Positions 7,784-16,822 of a stretch of 64,000 nucleotides of DNA are shown in pieces. The position numbers and the translations under genes were made by a program. The notes beneath the pieces are model-generated. The model worked only from the letters and a program-made list of their open reading frames with translations. It ran no database searches and was not told where the DNA came from. The stretch's first letter is position 1, and each line of letters starts with the position of its first letter. Source of the stretch: G963663315 sp963668255 (lineage in GTDB: Bacteria; Pseudomonadota; Gammaproteobacteria; Arenicellales; Poriferihabitantaceae); assembly GCA_965116595.1 (NCBI GenBank), contig OZ220708.1:744001-808000 (forward strand). Reading direction: 5' to 3'.

Positions 7784-9382
7784 ATGAGTCCAGAAAACGA
7801 AATCAGAAAACTGCAAAAGCAGGTCTCGGAAAACCAGATGAGCCGACGCCGCTTTATGCAGGGTGCAATGGCGCTTGGCGTAGGCGCAATGGCGCCGTCG
7901 CTTTACAGTGAGGCCGCCAAAGCCGCCCCGAAAAAGGGCGGTATTTATCGAATGGGGTTGGGCGGAGCCAACACCGGGGATTCCATGAACCCGGACAACA
8001 ACGGCGACACCTTCATGATCAACCTGAATCAGGGCGCGGTGCGCAACCCTCTGATTGAAGTCAACGCGGACGGGCAGGCCATTCCAGAGCTCGCGGAAAC
8101 GCTCGAACCTTCCGCTGACGCTTCCGTTTGGCGGGTCAAACTGAAAAAGGGTATTGAATTCCACAGCGGGAAATCTCTGGACCTGGATGATGTCATCGCT
8201 TCCATTGAACATCATCGCGGCGAAAATTCCACATCCGACGCCAAATCAGTGGCTGAATCGCTGGGCGCCCTTTCAAAGGATGGCGACACATTGGTCTTCA
8301 CCCTGGAAAGCGGCAATGCCGACTTCGCCTACCTGCTCAGCGATTATCATATCCTGATTGGCGCGGCGGATGGAACGGGTAAAATCGACTGGGCATCCGG
8401 CGACGGTACTGGCCCATACAGTCTGGTCGAGTTTGAGCCTGGCGTGCGAGCTACAGCAAAACGGAATCCGAACTACTTCAAGGAAAACGAAGGCAATTTC
8501 GATGAAGTCCATATCACCGCAATCAACGATACCGCTGCCCGGATGAATTCCATGGTGACCGGCCAGGTTGACGCCATTGCGCGTTGTGACCTCAAAACCG
8601 CTAGCCTGCTTGAGAAAAAACCCGATGTCGATGTACTTCAGGTTTCCGCCACCAAGCACTTCACTTACCCGATGGATGTACGGGTTCCTCCGTTCGACAA
8701 TAATGACGTGCGTATGGCGCTGAAATACGGCATGGATCGTCAGGGCTTCGTCAATACCGTGCTTCGCGGATACGGTTCAGTGGGTAATGATCACCCCATT
8801 GCCTCGACCCAGAACTACCATGCGTCCGACCTGCCTCAACGTCAATACGATATCGATAAAGCCAAATGGCATTTGAAACAGGCTGGTTACGACAGCCTGG
8901 ATCTGGAATTGTCCGCAGCCGATGCCGCGTTTGGCGGCGCGGTGGAAGCCTCGGAACTGTACGCCGAAGCGCTGCGTCCGGCCGGCATCAATCTGACTGT
9001 CAAACGGGTATCGCCGGACGGCTATTGGGATAATGTCTGGATGAATGTACCGTGGTCAGCATGCTACTGGAGCGGTCGCCCGACTGCCGACTGGATGTTC
9101 ACGATTGGTTACAAGGCCGGTGGCAACTGGACCGACAGCTTCTGGAACCATGCTCGTTTTGAAGAGTTGCTGGTCCTGGGCCGCGCTGAACTCGACGAAG
9201 CGAAGCGAAGGGACATATATGTTGAAATGCAGACTATCGTCAGTAACGAAGGCGGTGTGATTGTGCCCTGTTTCGCCAATAACGTCGATGCCGCTTCCAC
9301 CGCGCTTGGCAGACCGGCCAAGCTCGCAGCCAACTGGGAGCTTGATGGCTCCCGAAGCGCGGCGCGCTGGTGGTTCGCATAA
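7784..9382 (+). CDS. ABC importer substrate-binding protein, family 5 (oligopeptide type), Tat-exported
   Basis: A 532-residue periplasmic solute-binding protein of the SBP_bac_5 (DppA/OppA) family. ATG 7784 follows a GGAGAA ribosome-binding site and gives a twin-arginine leader (SRRRFMQGAMALGVGAMAP), so it is probably exported folded by Tat. Family features include the early LIEVNADGQAIPELAETLEP block, the VWRVKLKKGIEFHSGK strand and the NDVRMALKYGMDR region. It opens a transport operon with two permeases and a fused ATPase, but a hairpin terminator after it should give it higher expression than the membrane parts. The ligand may be a peptide, opine or other polar solute and cannot be read from the sequence. 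Confidence 0.9.
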   Translation: MSPENEIRKLQKQVSENQMSRRRFMQGAMALGVGAMAPSLYSEAAKAAPKKGGIYRMGLGGANTGDSMNPDNNGDTFMINLNQGAVRNPLIEVNADGQAIPELAETLEPSADASVWRVKLKKGIEFHSGKSLDLDDVIASIEHHRGENSTSDAKSVAESLGALSKDGDTLVFTLESGNADFAYLLSDYHILIGAADGTGKIDWASGDGTGPYSLVEFEPGVRATAKRNPNYFKENEGNFDEVHITAINDTAARMNSMVTGQVDAIARCDLKTASLLEKKPDVDVLQVSATKHFTYPMDVRVPPFDNNDVRMALKYGMDRQGFVNTVLRGYGSVGNDHPIASTQNYHASDLPQRQYDIDKAKWHLKQAGYDSLDLELSAADAAFGGAVEASELYAEALRPAGINLTVKRVSPDGYWDNVWMNVPWSACYWSGRPTADWMFTIGYKAGGNWTDSFWNHARFEELLVLGRAELDEAKRRDIYVEMQTIVSNEGGVIVPCFANNVDAASTALGRPAKLAANWELDGSRSAARWWFA

Positions 9383-9433
9383 TCTCCACCGGTGTGTTCA
9401 CAGTCTGGTTTTGCAGTTTAATGTTGTAAAACG

Positions 9434-9470
9434 AAAAGGCGGTCAGGAATCCCTGATCGCCTTTTTATTT
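9434..9470 (+). terminator. Rho-independent terminator or attenuator after the binding protein
   Basis: A stem of AAGGCGGTCAGG and CCTGATCGCCTT arms around AATC (one G-T pair) is followed directly by a T-rich run (TTTTTATTTT). It lies between the substrate-binding protein and its permease genes, where partial read-through would give the usual excess of binding protein. Confidence 0.8.
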
Positions 9471-9504
9471 TCTGTCACGCCTTGAGATCCAATTTTTGCC
9501 ACGG

Positions 9505-10464
9505 ATGAAAAGTCCTCTATTTCGCATGATCGCCAACCGGGTCGGCCTCGGCCTGTTCACCCTGCTGGCGATTTCATTGCTGATCACCGTCGGCGTGGAG
9601 TTGCTTTCCGGCGATGTCTGTACCGCGATCATGGGACAGATGGCGAGTCCGGAAACGGTCGCTGCCTGTCATGCGAAACTGAATCTGGATCGCCCCCTGA
9701 TGGTGCGCTATCTGGAATGGCTGTTCAATTTCCTGCAGGGGGATATGGGCAGCTCTTTGGCCAATGAGAGAACCGTCCAGGAGTTGATCAGCGCCAGGAT
9801 CGGCAACACGCTTTATCTCGCCGCGCTATCCTCCCTGGTAGCCATTCCGTTAGGGATCGCGTTGGGCATCGTGGCTGCGCTGTATCGAAACACCGGATTT
9901 GACCGTGGTATTTCAGTCACAACCCTGAGCACAATTTCGGTCCCTGATTTTTTCGTGGCCTATATCCTGATGGCCCTGTTCGCGGTCAAGTTCAACCTGT
10001 TCCCGGCTATTTCAAACGTATCGGATGATATGGGGTTCTGGGAACGGTTTTATGTGTCCGGGCTGCCGGTCTTCACCCTGACCCTGATCTCCATCGCGCA
10101 CCTGATGCGAATGACACGCGCTTCCATCGTTAACCTGCTGGCGAGTCCGTATATCGAAATGGCAAAGCTGAAGGGTATCAAGCCCGCCAGGATCATCGTC
10201 AAACATGCCCTGCCCAATGCCTGGGCGCCGATTATTCAGGTCGTCGTCCTCAATATCGCATTCATGGTGGTCGGCGTTGTGATCATAGAAGTGGTATTTG
10301 TGTATCCCGGCCTGGGAGCGCTGATGGTGGATTCGGTGCAACTTCGCAACATGCCGGTAGTGCGCGCCACCGCAATGATCTTCGCGGCAGCCTATATCCT
10401 GTTGAATCTGCTGGCGGATGTGCTCTCCATCATCGCCAATCCGAGACTGCGGCACCGGAGATAG
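9505..10464 (+). CDS. ABC importer permease, DppB/OppB type
   Basis: An inner-membrane permease of about 319 residues with six predicted membrane segments. The N-terminal segment and LNLDRPLMVRYLEWLFNFLQGDMGSS are typical of DppB/OppB. The cytoplasmic coupling loop contains EMAKLKGIKPARIIVKHALPNA, the EAA-type contact for the ATPase. ATG 9505 is preferred over TTG 9496, which would add only three residues; neither has a strong Shine-Dalgarno. It forms the translocation pore with the DppC-type protein two bases downstream and works with the binding protein and the fused ATPase. Confidence 0.9.
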   Translation: MKSPLFRMIANRVGLGLFTLLAISLLITVGVELLSGDVCTAIMGQMASPETVAACHAKLNLDRPLMVRYLEWLFNFLQGDMGSSLANERTVQELISARIGNTLYLAALSSLVAIPLGIALGIVAALYRNTGFDRGISVTTLSTISVPDFFVAYILMALFAVKFNLFPAISNVSDDMGFWERFYVSGLPVFTLTLISIAHLMRMTRASIVNLLASPYIEMAKLKGIKPARIIVKHALPNAWAPIIQVVVLNIAFMVVGVVIIEVVFVYPGLGALMVDSVQLRNMPVVRATAMIFAAAYILLNLLADVLSIIANPRLRHRR

Positions 10465-10466
10465 GG

Positions 10467-11312
10467 ATGAAAAAGACAGGCATGAAAATACTGGAATACG
10501 TCAGGGACCTCAACTGGAGCGCCCGGGTCGGGTTGTTCATCATTACGTTTTTTGCAGTCTGCGCCATCTTCGCGCCCTGGCTGGCGCCATTCGGAGAAAG
10601 CGAGATAGTGGGTGACGTGTGGGAACCGATTGGCGGAGAATTTCTATTCGGCACGGATATCATCGGCAGGGATATGCTGTCCCGGCTGATTTTCGGGGCG
10701 CGCAACACAATCGTACTCGCGCTGTTGACCACAATCTGTTCGTTCACCCTCGGCAGTGTAATGGGGTTCGTCGCCGCGACAAAGGGCGGAATGATTGACC
10801 AGTTTCTGAGCCGGATCGTGGATATCGTCATCTCGATACCGACGCTGATCTGCGCGTTGATTGTAGTCTCCGCTGTCGGCACTTCCTTTTTCGTTCTGGC
10901 CACCGTGATCGGCATCATCTATGCAATGCCGGTATACCGTATCGCCAGGGCAGTCGCGATGGACATTGAGGTGATGGACTATGTTGAAGTCGCCAGATTG
11001 CGTGGCGAAGGTCTGTGGTGGATCATGAAGCGGGAAATCCTGCCCAATGCGATGACCCCGCTGGCTGCCGAATTCGGCCTGCGATTCTGTTTCGTGTTCC
11101 TGCTGATCAGTGGTTTGAGCTTCCTCGGGCTGGGACTGCAACCGCCCCTCGCCGACTGGGGCGCGATGGTGCGCTCCAATTCCGAAGGGATTGCCTGGGG
11201 TTTCCTGCATCCCCTGATACCCGCTTCGTGCATCGCCCTGCTCACCATCGGCATCAACCTGCTGGTCGATTCCCTGGTGCATAAAGCCAGCGGTTTGCGC
11301 GATGACCACTGA
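10467..11312 (+). CDS. ABC importer permease, DppC/OppC type
   Basis: A 281-residue inner-membrane permease. The N-terminal region has the DppC pattern: one membrane segment, then FLFGTDIIGRDMLSRLIFGARN (the GTD-GRD signature, given here as FGTDIIGRDMLSRLIFGAR), then a five-helix permease core. The EAA loop is VEVARLRGEGLWWIMKREIL. It partners the DppB-type permease (2-bp gap) and overlaps the ATPase gene by 11 bp, indicating translational coupling. The substrate is unknown. Confidence 0.9.
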   Translation: MKKTGMKILEYVRDLNWSARVGLFIITFFAVCAIFAPWLAPFGESEIVGDVWEPIGGEFLFGTDIIGRDMLSRLIFGARNTIVLALLTTICSFTLGSVMGFVAATKGGMIDQFLSRIVDIVISIPTLICALIVVSAVGTSFFVLATVIGIIYAMPVYRIARAVAMDIEVMDYVEVARLRGEGLWWIMKREILPNAMTPLAAEFGLRFCFVFLLISGLSFLGLGLQPPLADWGAMVRSNSEGIAWGFLHPLIPASCIALLTIGINLLVDSLVHKASGLRDDH

Positions 11313-12981
11313 GGCGGCGCCCGGACGACAAGCCATGACTGACCGACTGCTGGACATCCGGGATATTCTGATCGAAGCCGAGATCGATGGACAATGGACG
11401 CCGATCGTAAACAGTCTATCCATGACCCTGGAGCGCGGAGAAATCGTGGGCCTGATCGGCGAATCCGGCGCCGGGAAATCCACTTTCGGCCTCTGTGCCC
11501 TGGGCTATACCAAGCCCGGATGCCGTATCGTTTCAGGCTCAATCAAACTGGACGGGATGGAACTGACCGGTCAACCGGAATCTGCCTTAAGAGAACTTCG
11601 CGGCAACAAAGTGGCCTATGTGGCGCAAAGCGCCGCCGCTTCATTCAACCCGGCGCATACACTTCTTGAACAATTTTCCGAAGCGCCGGTGCAACACGGC
11701 AAGATGAAAACCTCCGAGGCAGCCGTTCGGGGACGGGAACTTTACAAGCAACTCGATTTACCTGAACCGGACACGATCGGTGAAAGATACCCGCACCAGG
11801 TGTCCGGGGGGCAGTTGCAAAGAGCGATGACCGCCATGGCGCTCGGCAGCAACCCGGACATTATCATTTTTGACGAGCCGACGACGGCGCTGGATGTCAC
11901 CACCCAGATTGAGGTGTTGTCCGCCATCAAGGAGGCGGTAAAAGCGCGCAATGTCGCCGCTATCTATATTACCCATGATCTGGCCGTCGTCGCACAAATG
12001 GCGGACCGTATCATGGTGCTTCGTTACGGCGACCTGGTCGAGGAAGGCGATGCCCGTGAAATGCTGGCAAACCCGAAAGAGGATTATACGCGCAGACTGC
12101 TGGCAGTCCGATCCCTGCGTGAACAAAGAACTGCCGATGTGCGCGAAGACACTATACTGGAAGTGAAAAACGTGACCGCGCGCTATCCGGGAACAACGAC
12201 GGACGTTCTCGAGAATATCAACGTCAAACTGCGAAAAGGCAAGACAGTCGCAATCGTTGGAGAATCAGGAAGCGGCAAAAGCACACTGGCCAGAGTGATT
12301 ACCGGACTGTTGCCGCCATCGGCGGGATCGATAACCTACCGGGGCCAGGTATTGCCCCCGGCCCTGAAAGAAAAGAGCAAGGAAAATCTCCGCTCCATCC
12401 AGATGATTTACCAGATGGCCGACGTGGCGATGAATCCGCGCCAACGAATCCGGGAGATTATTGGCCGCCCGCTGGAGTTCTATCACGATATTTCAGGCGA
12501 GGCCAACGAAGCGAGAGCGCTCGAATTACTGGAGAAAATTGAAATTTCCGGCAGCTATATGGACCGATACCCGGCCCAGCTTTCCGGTGGGGAAAAACAG
12601 CGTATCTGCATTGCCCGTGCGCTGGCCGCGGAACCCAAACTGATCATCTGCGATGAGGTTACTTCCGCTCTCGATCAACTGGTTGCCGAGGGCATTCTGG
12701 ACCTCCTGCAAAACCTGCAGAATGATCTCAACGTTTCCTACCTGTTTATCACTCACGACCTGGCTACGGTCAAGGCGATTGCAGATGAGATCGTGGTGAT
12801 GTACCAGGGCAGGATTGTGGAGCAGGGTCCGAAGAAGCAAATCCTGGAACCACCCTGGGAAGACTATACGGAGTTGTTACTGTCGTCGGTCCCGGAAATG
12901 GACCCCGACTGGCTTGATGATCTGGTGCAACGACGATTGCGCGGCGAAGCCCCGACCGCCGACACCCTTAAGATACGGTAA
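11302..12981 (+). CDS. Fused double ABC ATPase (DppD-DppF type)
   Basis: A 559-residue protein with two nucleotide-binding domains in one chain. NBD1 has Walker A GESGAGKST (about residue 53) and signature VSGGQLQRAM; NBD2 has Walker A GESGSGKST (about 315), signature LSGGEKQRICIARAL and Walker B LIICDEVTSALD. It powers the importer encoded by the three preceding genes and stands in for separate DppD and DppF subunits. It overlaps the DppC gene by 11 bp (ATGACCACTGA). The second ATG, 33 bp in, is an alternative start. The fusion architecture is known in oligopeptide and glutathione importers. Confidence 0.92.
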   Translation: MTTEAAPGRQAMTDRLLDIRDILIEAEIDGQWTPIVNSLSMTLERGEIVGLIGESGAGKSTFGLCALGYTKPGCRIVSGSIKLDGMELTGQPESALRELRGNKVAYVAQSAAASFNPAHTLLEQFSEAPVQHGKMKTSEAAVRGRELYKQLDLPEPDTIGERYPHQVSGGQLQRAMTAMALGSNPDIIIFDEPTTALDVTTQIEVLSAIKEAVKARNVAAIYITHDLAVVAQMADRIMVLRYGDLVEEGDAREMLANPKEDYTRRLLAVRSLREQRTADVREDTILEVKNVTARYPGTTTDVLENINVKLRKGKTVAIVGESGSGKSTLARVITGLLPPSAGSITYRGQVLPPALKEKSKENLRSIQMIYQMADVAMNPRQRIREIIGRPLEFYHDISGEANEARALELLEKIEISGSYMDRYPAQLSGGEKQRICIARALAAEPKLIICDEVTSALDQLVAEGILDLLQNLQNDLNVSYLFITHDLATVKAIADEIVVMYQGRIVEQGPKKQILEPPWEDYTELLLSSVPEMDPDWLDDLVQRRLRGEAPTADTLKIR

Positions 12982-13076
12982 CCAGTACCGACGAGTCACC
13001 ATAAGCGGTAATCATTCGCCGGGCTTTTCGTGTTCGTCCAACCGCACTTCCATCGGGTCGGTTGGGGTTTCCGGGA

Positions 13077-13379
13077 TCATACCGGGAATCCGTAGTGGGT
13101 GCCATCGGGAAACTCGACATCGACGCGCAGCTTGCCGCCGGTCGCTTCTACATAGCGCTTCAGGGACGACAGTTTCAGGTCACGACCAGGCCTCTCCATA
13201 CCCGCCACAGTCGGTTGTTTGATCCCAAGAATATGCGCGATCTCTTTCTGGGTTTTTTGTGCACGCTCACGCAACTCTGCCAAGTGGATGTCAAGCAGCA
13301 TCTCTGCCGCTTTCTCCCGCGCTTTGGCAACCACTTCGGGTTTCTCTGTAGTCAGTATCTGATCAAGTGTTCTTGCCAT
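13077..13379 (-). CDS. XRE-family antitoxin (HigA type)
   Basis: A 100-residue protein with a helix-turn-helix in its second half (TQKEIAHILGIKQPTVAGME), then a short strand region ending RVDVEFPDGTHYGFPV. It lies five bases after the RelE-like toxin gene on the same strand. Toxin first and HTH antitoxin second is the HigBA arrangement. It should neutralise the toxin by direct binding and repress the operon, probably through the inverted repeat upstream of the toxin. Confidence 0.85.
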   Translation of the reverse strand: MARTLDQILTTEKPEVVAKAREKAAEMLLDIHLAELRERAQKTQKEIAHILGIKQPTVAGMERPGRDLKLSSLKRYVEATGGKLRVDVEFPDGTHYGFPV

Positions 13380-13384
13380 GATGG

Positions 13385-13735
13385 TTACCCTCTCTTCAGT
13401 TTCTCGAGATGCGCCGTGAATTCACGATCAGCAATCCGGATCATCGCTTCGTAAAATCTTTTCTCGTCTCCGGTCTTGTTGCCGGCGCAAAGCAATATCC
13501 CTCTCCGTCTGGGGTCGAACGCAAAAAACGCTCTGATCGGGTTGCCTTTGCTTTGCACTCGCAGTTCTTTCATGTTGCTATGGCAAGAACCGTTCACAGT
13601 GTCCGAGTATGGCCGCGACAACATGGGGCCTCTTTCCTCAAGCACCATAAGCGATGCCAGCACATTGGTCCTGTCAACATCATCCTGGGCATCGAGCCAC
13701 TCGTCAAAGATGTCGGTCGTTTCGATAGCCCACAT
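13385..13735 (-). CDS. RelE/HigB-like toxin (phage Gp49-like family)
   Basis: A 116-residue protein starting MWAIETTDIFDEWLDAQ. The core strand-rich region (NMKELRVQSKGNPIRAFFAF, then DPRRRGILLCAGNKTGDEKR) is diagnostic of the Gp49/HigB branch of the RelE superfamily, which usually cleaves mRNA on the ribosome. The ATG has a good AGGGAG ribosome-binding site. The antitoxin follows after five bases. The basic residues expected for RNA binding and cleavage are present, so the toxin looks intact. Confidence 0.85.
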   Translation of the reverse strand: MWAIETTDIFDEWLDAQDDVDRTNVLASLMVLEERGPMLSRPYSDTVNGSCHSNMKELRVQSKGNPIRAFFAFDPRRRGILLCAGNKTGDEKRFYEAMIRIADREFTAHLEKLKRG

Positions 13736-13752
13736 GACTGCTCCCTGTCAAA

Positions 13753-13772
13753 ATATAGGTTAAATGCTATAT
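13753..13772. promoter_or_regulatory. Inverted repeat, likely antitoxin operator
   Basis: Perfect ATATAG/CTATAT arms with an 8-bp spacer lie 18 bp upstream of the toxin start codon. Their AT-rich arms overlap likely -10 sequence for the minus-strand transcript, as expected for autorepression by a HigA-type antitoxin. Binding is inferred. Confidence 0.4.
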
Positions 13773-13957
13773 AAGCGCCATCCTGATGTCAAGAAAAATT
13801 GTCCAGGCGTAGCCGCCCGGCGCCACACCCTGGAAATGATTTCAGACCGATTTCTGATCGCATTCTGTTTCTCTGCCATTGAATTTAATTGATCGGCGGG
13901 ACTTGCCAGACTGATCAGTGATAGAATGTGCTTGTGGAATTTGGGGATTAACCCGGT

Positions 13958-14572
13958 ATGACAAAAAAGCTTTCTCCCTCGATTATATTGACCGCCCTGA
14001 TTGATCCGGCAGCAGGCTTCCGGGAATTGTCCGAATGCGGTCCATCGGCTGCCGAAGTCCTGTTCAAATATTCCATCTGGCTGGTTTTGATCCCCCCGAT
14101 TATCTGTTGGGTGGGAGCATCCAGTTTTGGTTGGCATCTTGGCGCCGAGGAACCCCTGATATTGTCGGACAGGGCGCTTGCAATCGTCAGCGTTGGCTAT
14201 TTTCTGGCACTGTTATTCGGGTTTTTCAGCACCGCCCTGATTTCAAGATGGATGGCCTCGACCTACGGCGCCAGGTCCGCTGCCGGCCTGCACTTTGCAC
14301 TGATAACGGTCGTGGCTATGCCGCTGGCGGTGGCCAGCCTGGGACAATGGTATCCACATATTTTCCTGAATCTCCTGATTCTGATTCCAGCCATGATCTG
14401 GAGTATGTGCCTGCTCTACAAGGGGCTTCCGGTGGTGTTGGAGATTTCCCCGGAAAATGGAATGCTGATGGCCTCATCGCTGGTCGGATGGCTGTTGGTC
14501 GCGGCGGTCAGCCTGCTGGGCCTCTGCCTGGTATTGTGGGCCATGGGTATCGGTCCTTTTCTTGGGGTATGA
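13958..14572 (+). CDS. YIP1-family integral membrane protein
   Basis: A 204-residue protein with five hydrophobic segments. The opening block, ALIDPAAGFRELSECGPSAA, is typical of bacterial YIP1-domain (DUF1282-type) proteins, as is the membrane topology. The family has no firm biochemical role; members are found with respiratory and stress genes. It ends 35 bp before ccoN in the same direction, so it may share a transcript with the oxidase. Confidence 0.75.
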   Translation: MTKKLSPSIILTALIDPAAGFRELSECGPSAAEVLFKYSIWLVLIPPIICWVGASSFGWHLGAEEPLILSDRALAIVSVGYFLALLFGFFSTALISRWMASTYGARSAAGLHFALITVVAMPLAVASLGQWYPHIFLNLLILIPAMIWSMCLLYKGLPVVLEISPENGMLMASSLVGWLLVAAVSLLGLCLVLWAMGIGPFLGV

Positions 14573-14607
14573 GCCTCGTCACTGACGCTGGCCAGAGAAA
14601 ATGAACA

Positions 14608-16038
14608 ATGTCTGACACCAACCAATACTATCTGGACGATGTCGCCACCAGGCTGGTGCAGTTCGCTATCGTCTGGGCGGTACTGGCCATGCTGGCCGGC
14701 GTTTATATTGCGGCGGAGCTTGTTTTCCCCACCCTGGATTTCGGTCAACCATGGCTGTCCTTTGGTCGCCTGCGCCCGTTACATACCAACGGCATTATTT
14801 TTGGCTTCGGCGTTTCGGCGTTGATGGGTACCGCATTTTATACGGTTCAAAGAACCTCCCACACTCCCCTGTTTGCCCCAAAGCTGGCCTGGATATGTTG
14901 CTATGGCTGGCAACTTGTGGTCCTGCTTGGTGGCCTGTCGCTTTTATCGGGACAGACTTCGGCGAAAGAGTATGCGGAACTGGAGTGGCCGTTCGATATT
15001 GCCATCACGATTCTCTGGGTCTGCTTTGCGGTCGTCTTTTTTGGCACGGTGGCGAAGCGTACGATCAAGCCGATCTATGTCTCCAACTGGTTTTATGGAG
15101 CCCTGATCATTGTGATTGCGATGCTGCACATTGTTAACAGCCTCGCCATTCCGGTTACCTTCTTCAAGTCCTATTCACTATTCGCGGGTGCACAGGATGC
15201 CATGGTCCAATGGTGGTATGGGCATAATGCGGTCGGGTTCTTGCTGACTGGAGGTTTCCTTGGCATGTTGTATTACTTCTTGCCAAAAATAGCCAATCAG
15301 CCAATCTGGAGTTACCGCTTGTCGGTGGTCTCGTTCTGGGCCTTCACCTATACCTATATATGGGCGGGGCCACATCACCTGCTTTACAGCTCGATCCCGG
15401 AATGGGTGCAGACCCTGGCCATGGTAATGAGCCTGATTCTTCTGGCCCCATCCTGGGCAACCATGATTAACGGGATCATGACGGTCAGCAAAGCCCCGGA
15501 AAAGCTGAAGACTGATCCATCGCTGAAGTTCATTGTGCTATCGCTGGCGTTTTATGGACTGGCCACTTTTGAAGGGCCTATGATGGCGATTCGAAGCGTC
15601 AATGTGGTCAGCCACTTCACAGATTGGACCATAGGGCATGTTCATTCCGGGGCGCTGGGATGGAATGCGATGATCACCTACGGGGTCTTTTATTATCTTG
15701 TGCCCCGTCTGGCCGGGAGGAAACTCCACAGTATCGGCCTGGCCAACCTGCATTTCTGGCTCGCGCTGTCTGGAACCATGCTCTACATTATGGCTATGTG
15801 GGCGGCCGGGGTTTCTCAGGGATTGCTGTGGTTGAGTATCGATGAGATCGGTGAGCTTCGCTACAGTTTCAAGGACATCATGGCAAGCATGGCACCCTAT
15901 TACGGGTTGCGCCTGATTGCCGGACTGATCTTCCTGTCCGGAACGGTAATCATGGCTTACAACCTTTTTATGACCCTGCAAGGTCGTGAGACTGCCCGGG
16001 TCAAGCCGCCCCTGGTCCAACCGGCGTACAGGATCTAG
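14608..16038 (+). CDS. ccoN: Cytochrome cbb3 oxidase catalytic subunit I
   Basis: A 476-residue heme-copper oxidase subunit with about 12 membrane segments. The low-spin heme ligand region is RPLHTNGIIFGFGVSAL. The copper B and heme region includes WWYGHNAVGFLLTGGFLG and YIWAGPHHLLYSS, with HFTDWTIGHVHSGALGWN further on. The H-N-A-V-G-F block carries the cross-linked tyrosine of the C-type oxidases. It reduces O2 to water with high affinity and pumps protons. It heads the ccoNOQP operon; no ccoGHIS maturation genes lie in this window. Confidence 0.97.
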   Translation: MSDTNQYYLDDVATRLVQFAIVWAVLAMLAGVYIAAELVFPTLDFGQPWLSFGRLRPLHTNGIIFGFGVSALMGTAFYTVQRTSHTPLFAPKLAWICCYGWQLVVLLGGLSLLSGQTSAKEYAELEWPFDIAITILWVCFAVVFFGTVAKRTIKPIYVSNWFYGALIIVIAMLHIVNSLAIPVTFFKSYSLFAGAQDAMVQWWYGHNAVGFLLTGGFLGMLYYFLPKIANQPIWSYRLSVVSFWAFTYTYIWAGPHHLLYSSIPEWVQTLAMVMSLILLAPSWATMINGIMTVSKAPEKLKTDPSLKFIVLSLAFYGLATFEGPMMAIRSVNVVSHFTDWTIGHVHSGALGWNAMITYGVFYYLVPRLAGRKLHSIGLANLHFWLALSGTMLYIMAMWAAGVSQGLLWLSIDEIGELRYSFKDIMASMAPYYGLRLIAGLIFLSGTVIMAYNLFMTLQGRETARVKPPLVQPAYRI

Positions 16039-16041
16039 GCC

Positions 16042-16689
16042 ATGAACGCCCTCTGGCTGCATAGAAAACTGGAAAACAACGCTGGATTGCTGATATTCGG
16101 TATTCTGTTCCTGTCCTCTATCGGAGGGCTTGTGCAGATTCTCCCCGGTTTATTCCAGGATTCCTTGAGCGCTCCGAGCGAAAATACCCGCATCTATGAT
16201 GCCGTCGAATTAACCGGTCGCGATATCTATATTCGTGAAGGCTGCAATGTTTGCCATTCACAACAAATCAGGCCGATTCTGGCTGAAGTCGAGCGCTATG
16301 GGCCTTATTCCCGTGCAGGAGAGTTCGTCTATGATCGTCCGTTTCTGTGGGGTTCCAAGCGGACTGGCCCGGACCTGCACAGGGTAGGCGGAAAATATTC
16401 TGATGACTGGCACCGGATTCATCTTATCGACCCCAGAGAGGTGGTCCCCGACTCGATCATGCCGGCCTATCCCTGGCTGACAACACGCAATGCCGATGCC
16501 AACAGGGAGATAAGACAAAAAATGCGTGCGCTGCAAAAACTGGGGCACCCCTATTCTGACCAGGATATTCAAACTGCCCCGGAAGCGCTGGCGGGCCTCA
16601 AGGAAATCGATGCCCTGATCCGCTATCTGCAAGGACTCGGCACAGGCTCTGGTGGATTCAAAACAGCAAACTCGAAGGAGGCGCTATGA
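16042..16689 (+). CDS. ccoO: Cytochrome cbb3 oxidase monoheme c subunit II
   Basis: A 215-residue membrane-anchored cytochrome c. One N-terminal membrane helix is followed by a periplasmic domain with the heme-binding motif EGCNVCHSQQIRP and a distal methionine in DSIMPAYPWL. It passes electrons from CcoP to CcoN. The gene starts three bases after ccoN and overlaps ccoQ by four bases (ATGA). Confidence 0.97.
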   Translation: MNALWLHRKLENNAGLLIFGILFLSSIGGLVQILPGLFQDSLSAPSENTRIYDAVELTGRDIYIREGCNVCHSQQIRPILAEVERYGPYSRAGEFVYDRPFLWGSKRTGPDLHRVGGKYSDDWHRIHLIDPREVVPDSIMPAYPWLTTRNADANREIRQKMRALQKLGHPYSDQDIQTAPEALAGLKEIDALIRYLQGLGTGSGGFKTANSKEAL

Positions 16690-16820
16690 CCTGGTTCATA
16701 TTTGTCGGTGACTTGCTGGTGATGCTGTTCATGTTCTGCGTGGTCGCCTGGGTTTTTCTTTACTCTCCCCGCGACCAGATTGATAAATCGGCAAGAATTC
16801 CATTGGAAGATGAAGAATAA
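16686..16820 (+). CDS. ccoQ: Cytochrome cbb3 oxidase small subunit
   Basis: A 44-residue single-helix protein, starting MTWFIFVGDLLVMLFMFCV and ending in an acidic tail (RIPLEDEE). It overlaps the ccoO stop by four bases and ends two bases before ccoP, the standard ccoQ position and size. CcoQ proteins stabilise the oxidase complex. Confidence 0.9.
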   Translation: MTWFIFVGDLLVMLFMFCVVAWVFLYSPRDQIDKSARIPLEDEE

Positions 16821-16822
16821 TC

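Noticed and set aside
14573..14607. An FNR/Anr box in front of ccoN
   Set aside because: No TTGAT-N4-ATCAA-like sequence is visible in the 35-bp gap or just upstream of the YIP1-family gene, so oxygen control cannot be claimed.
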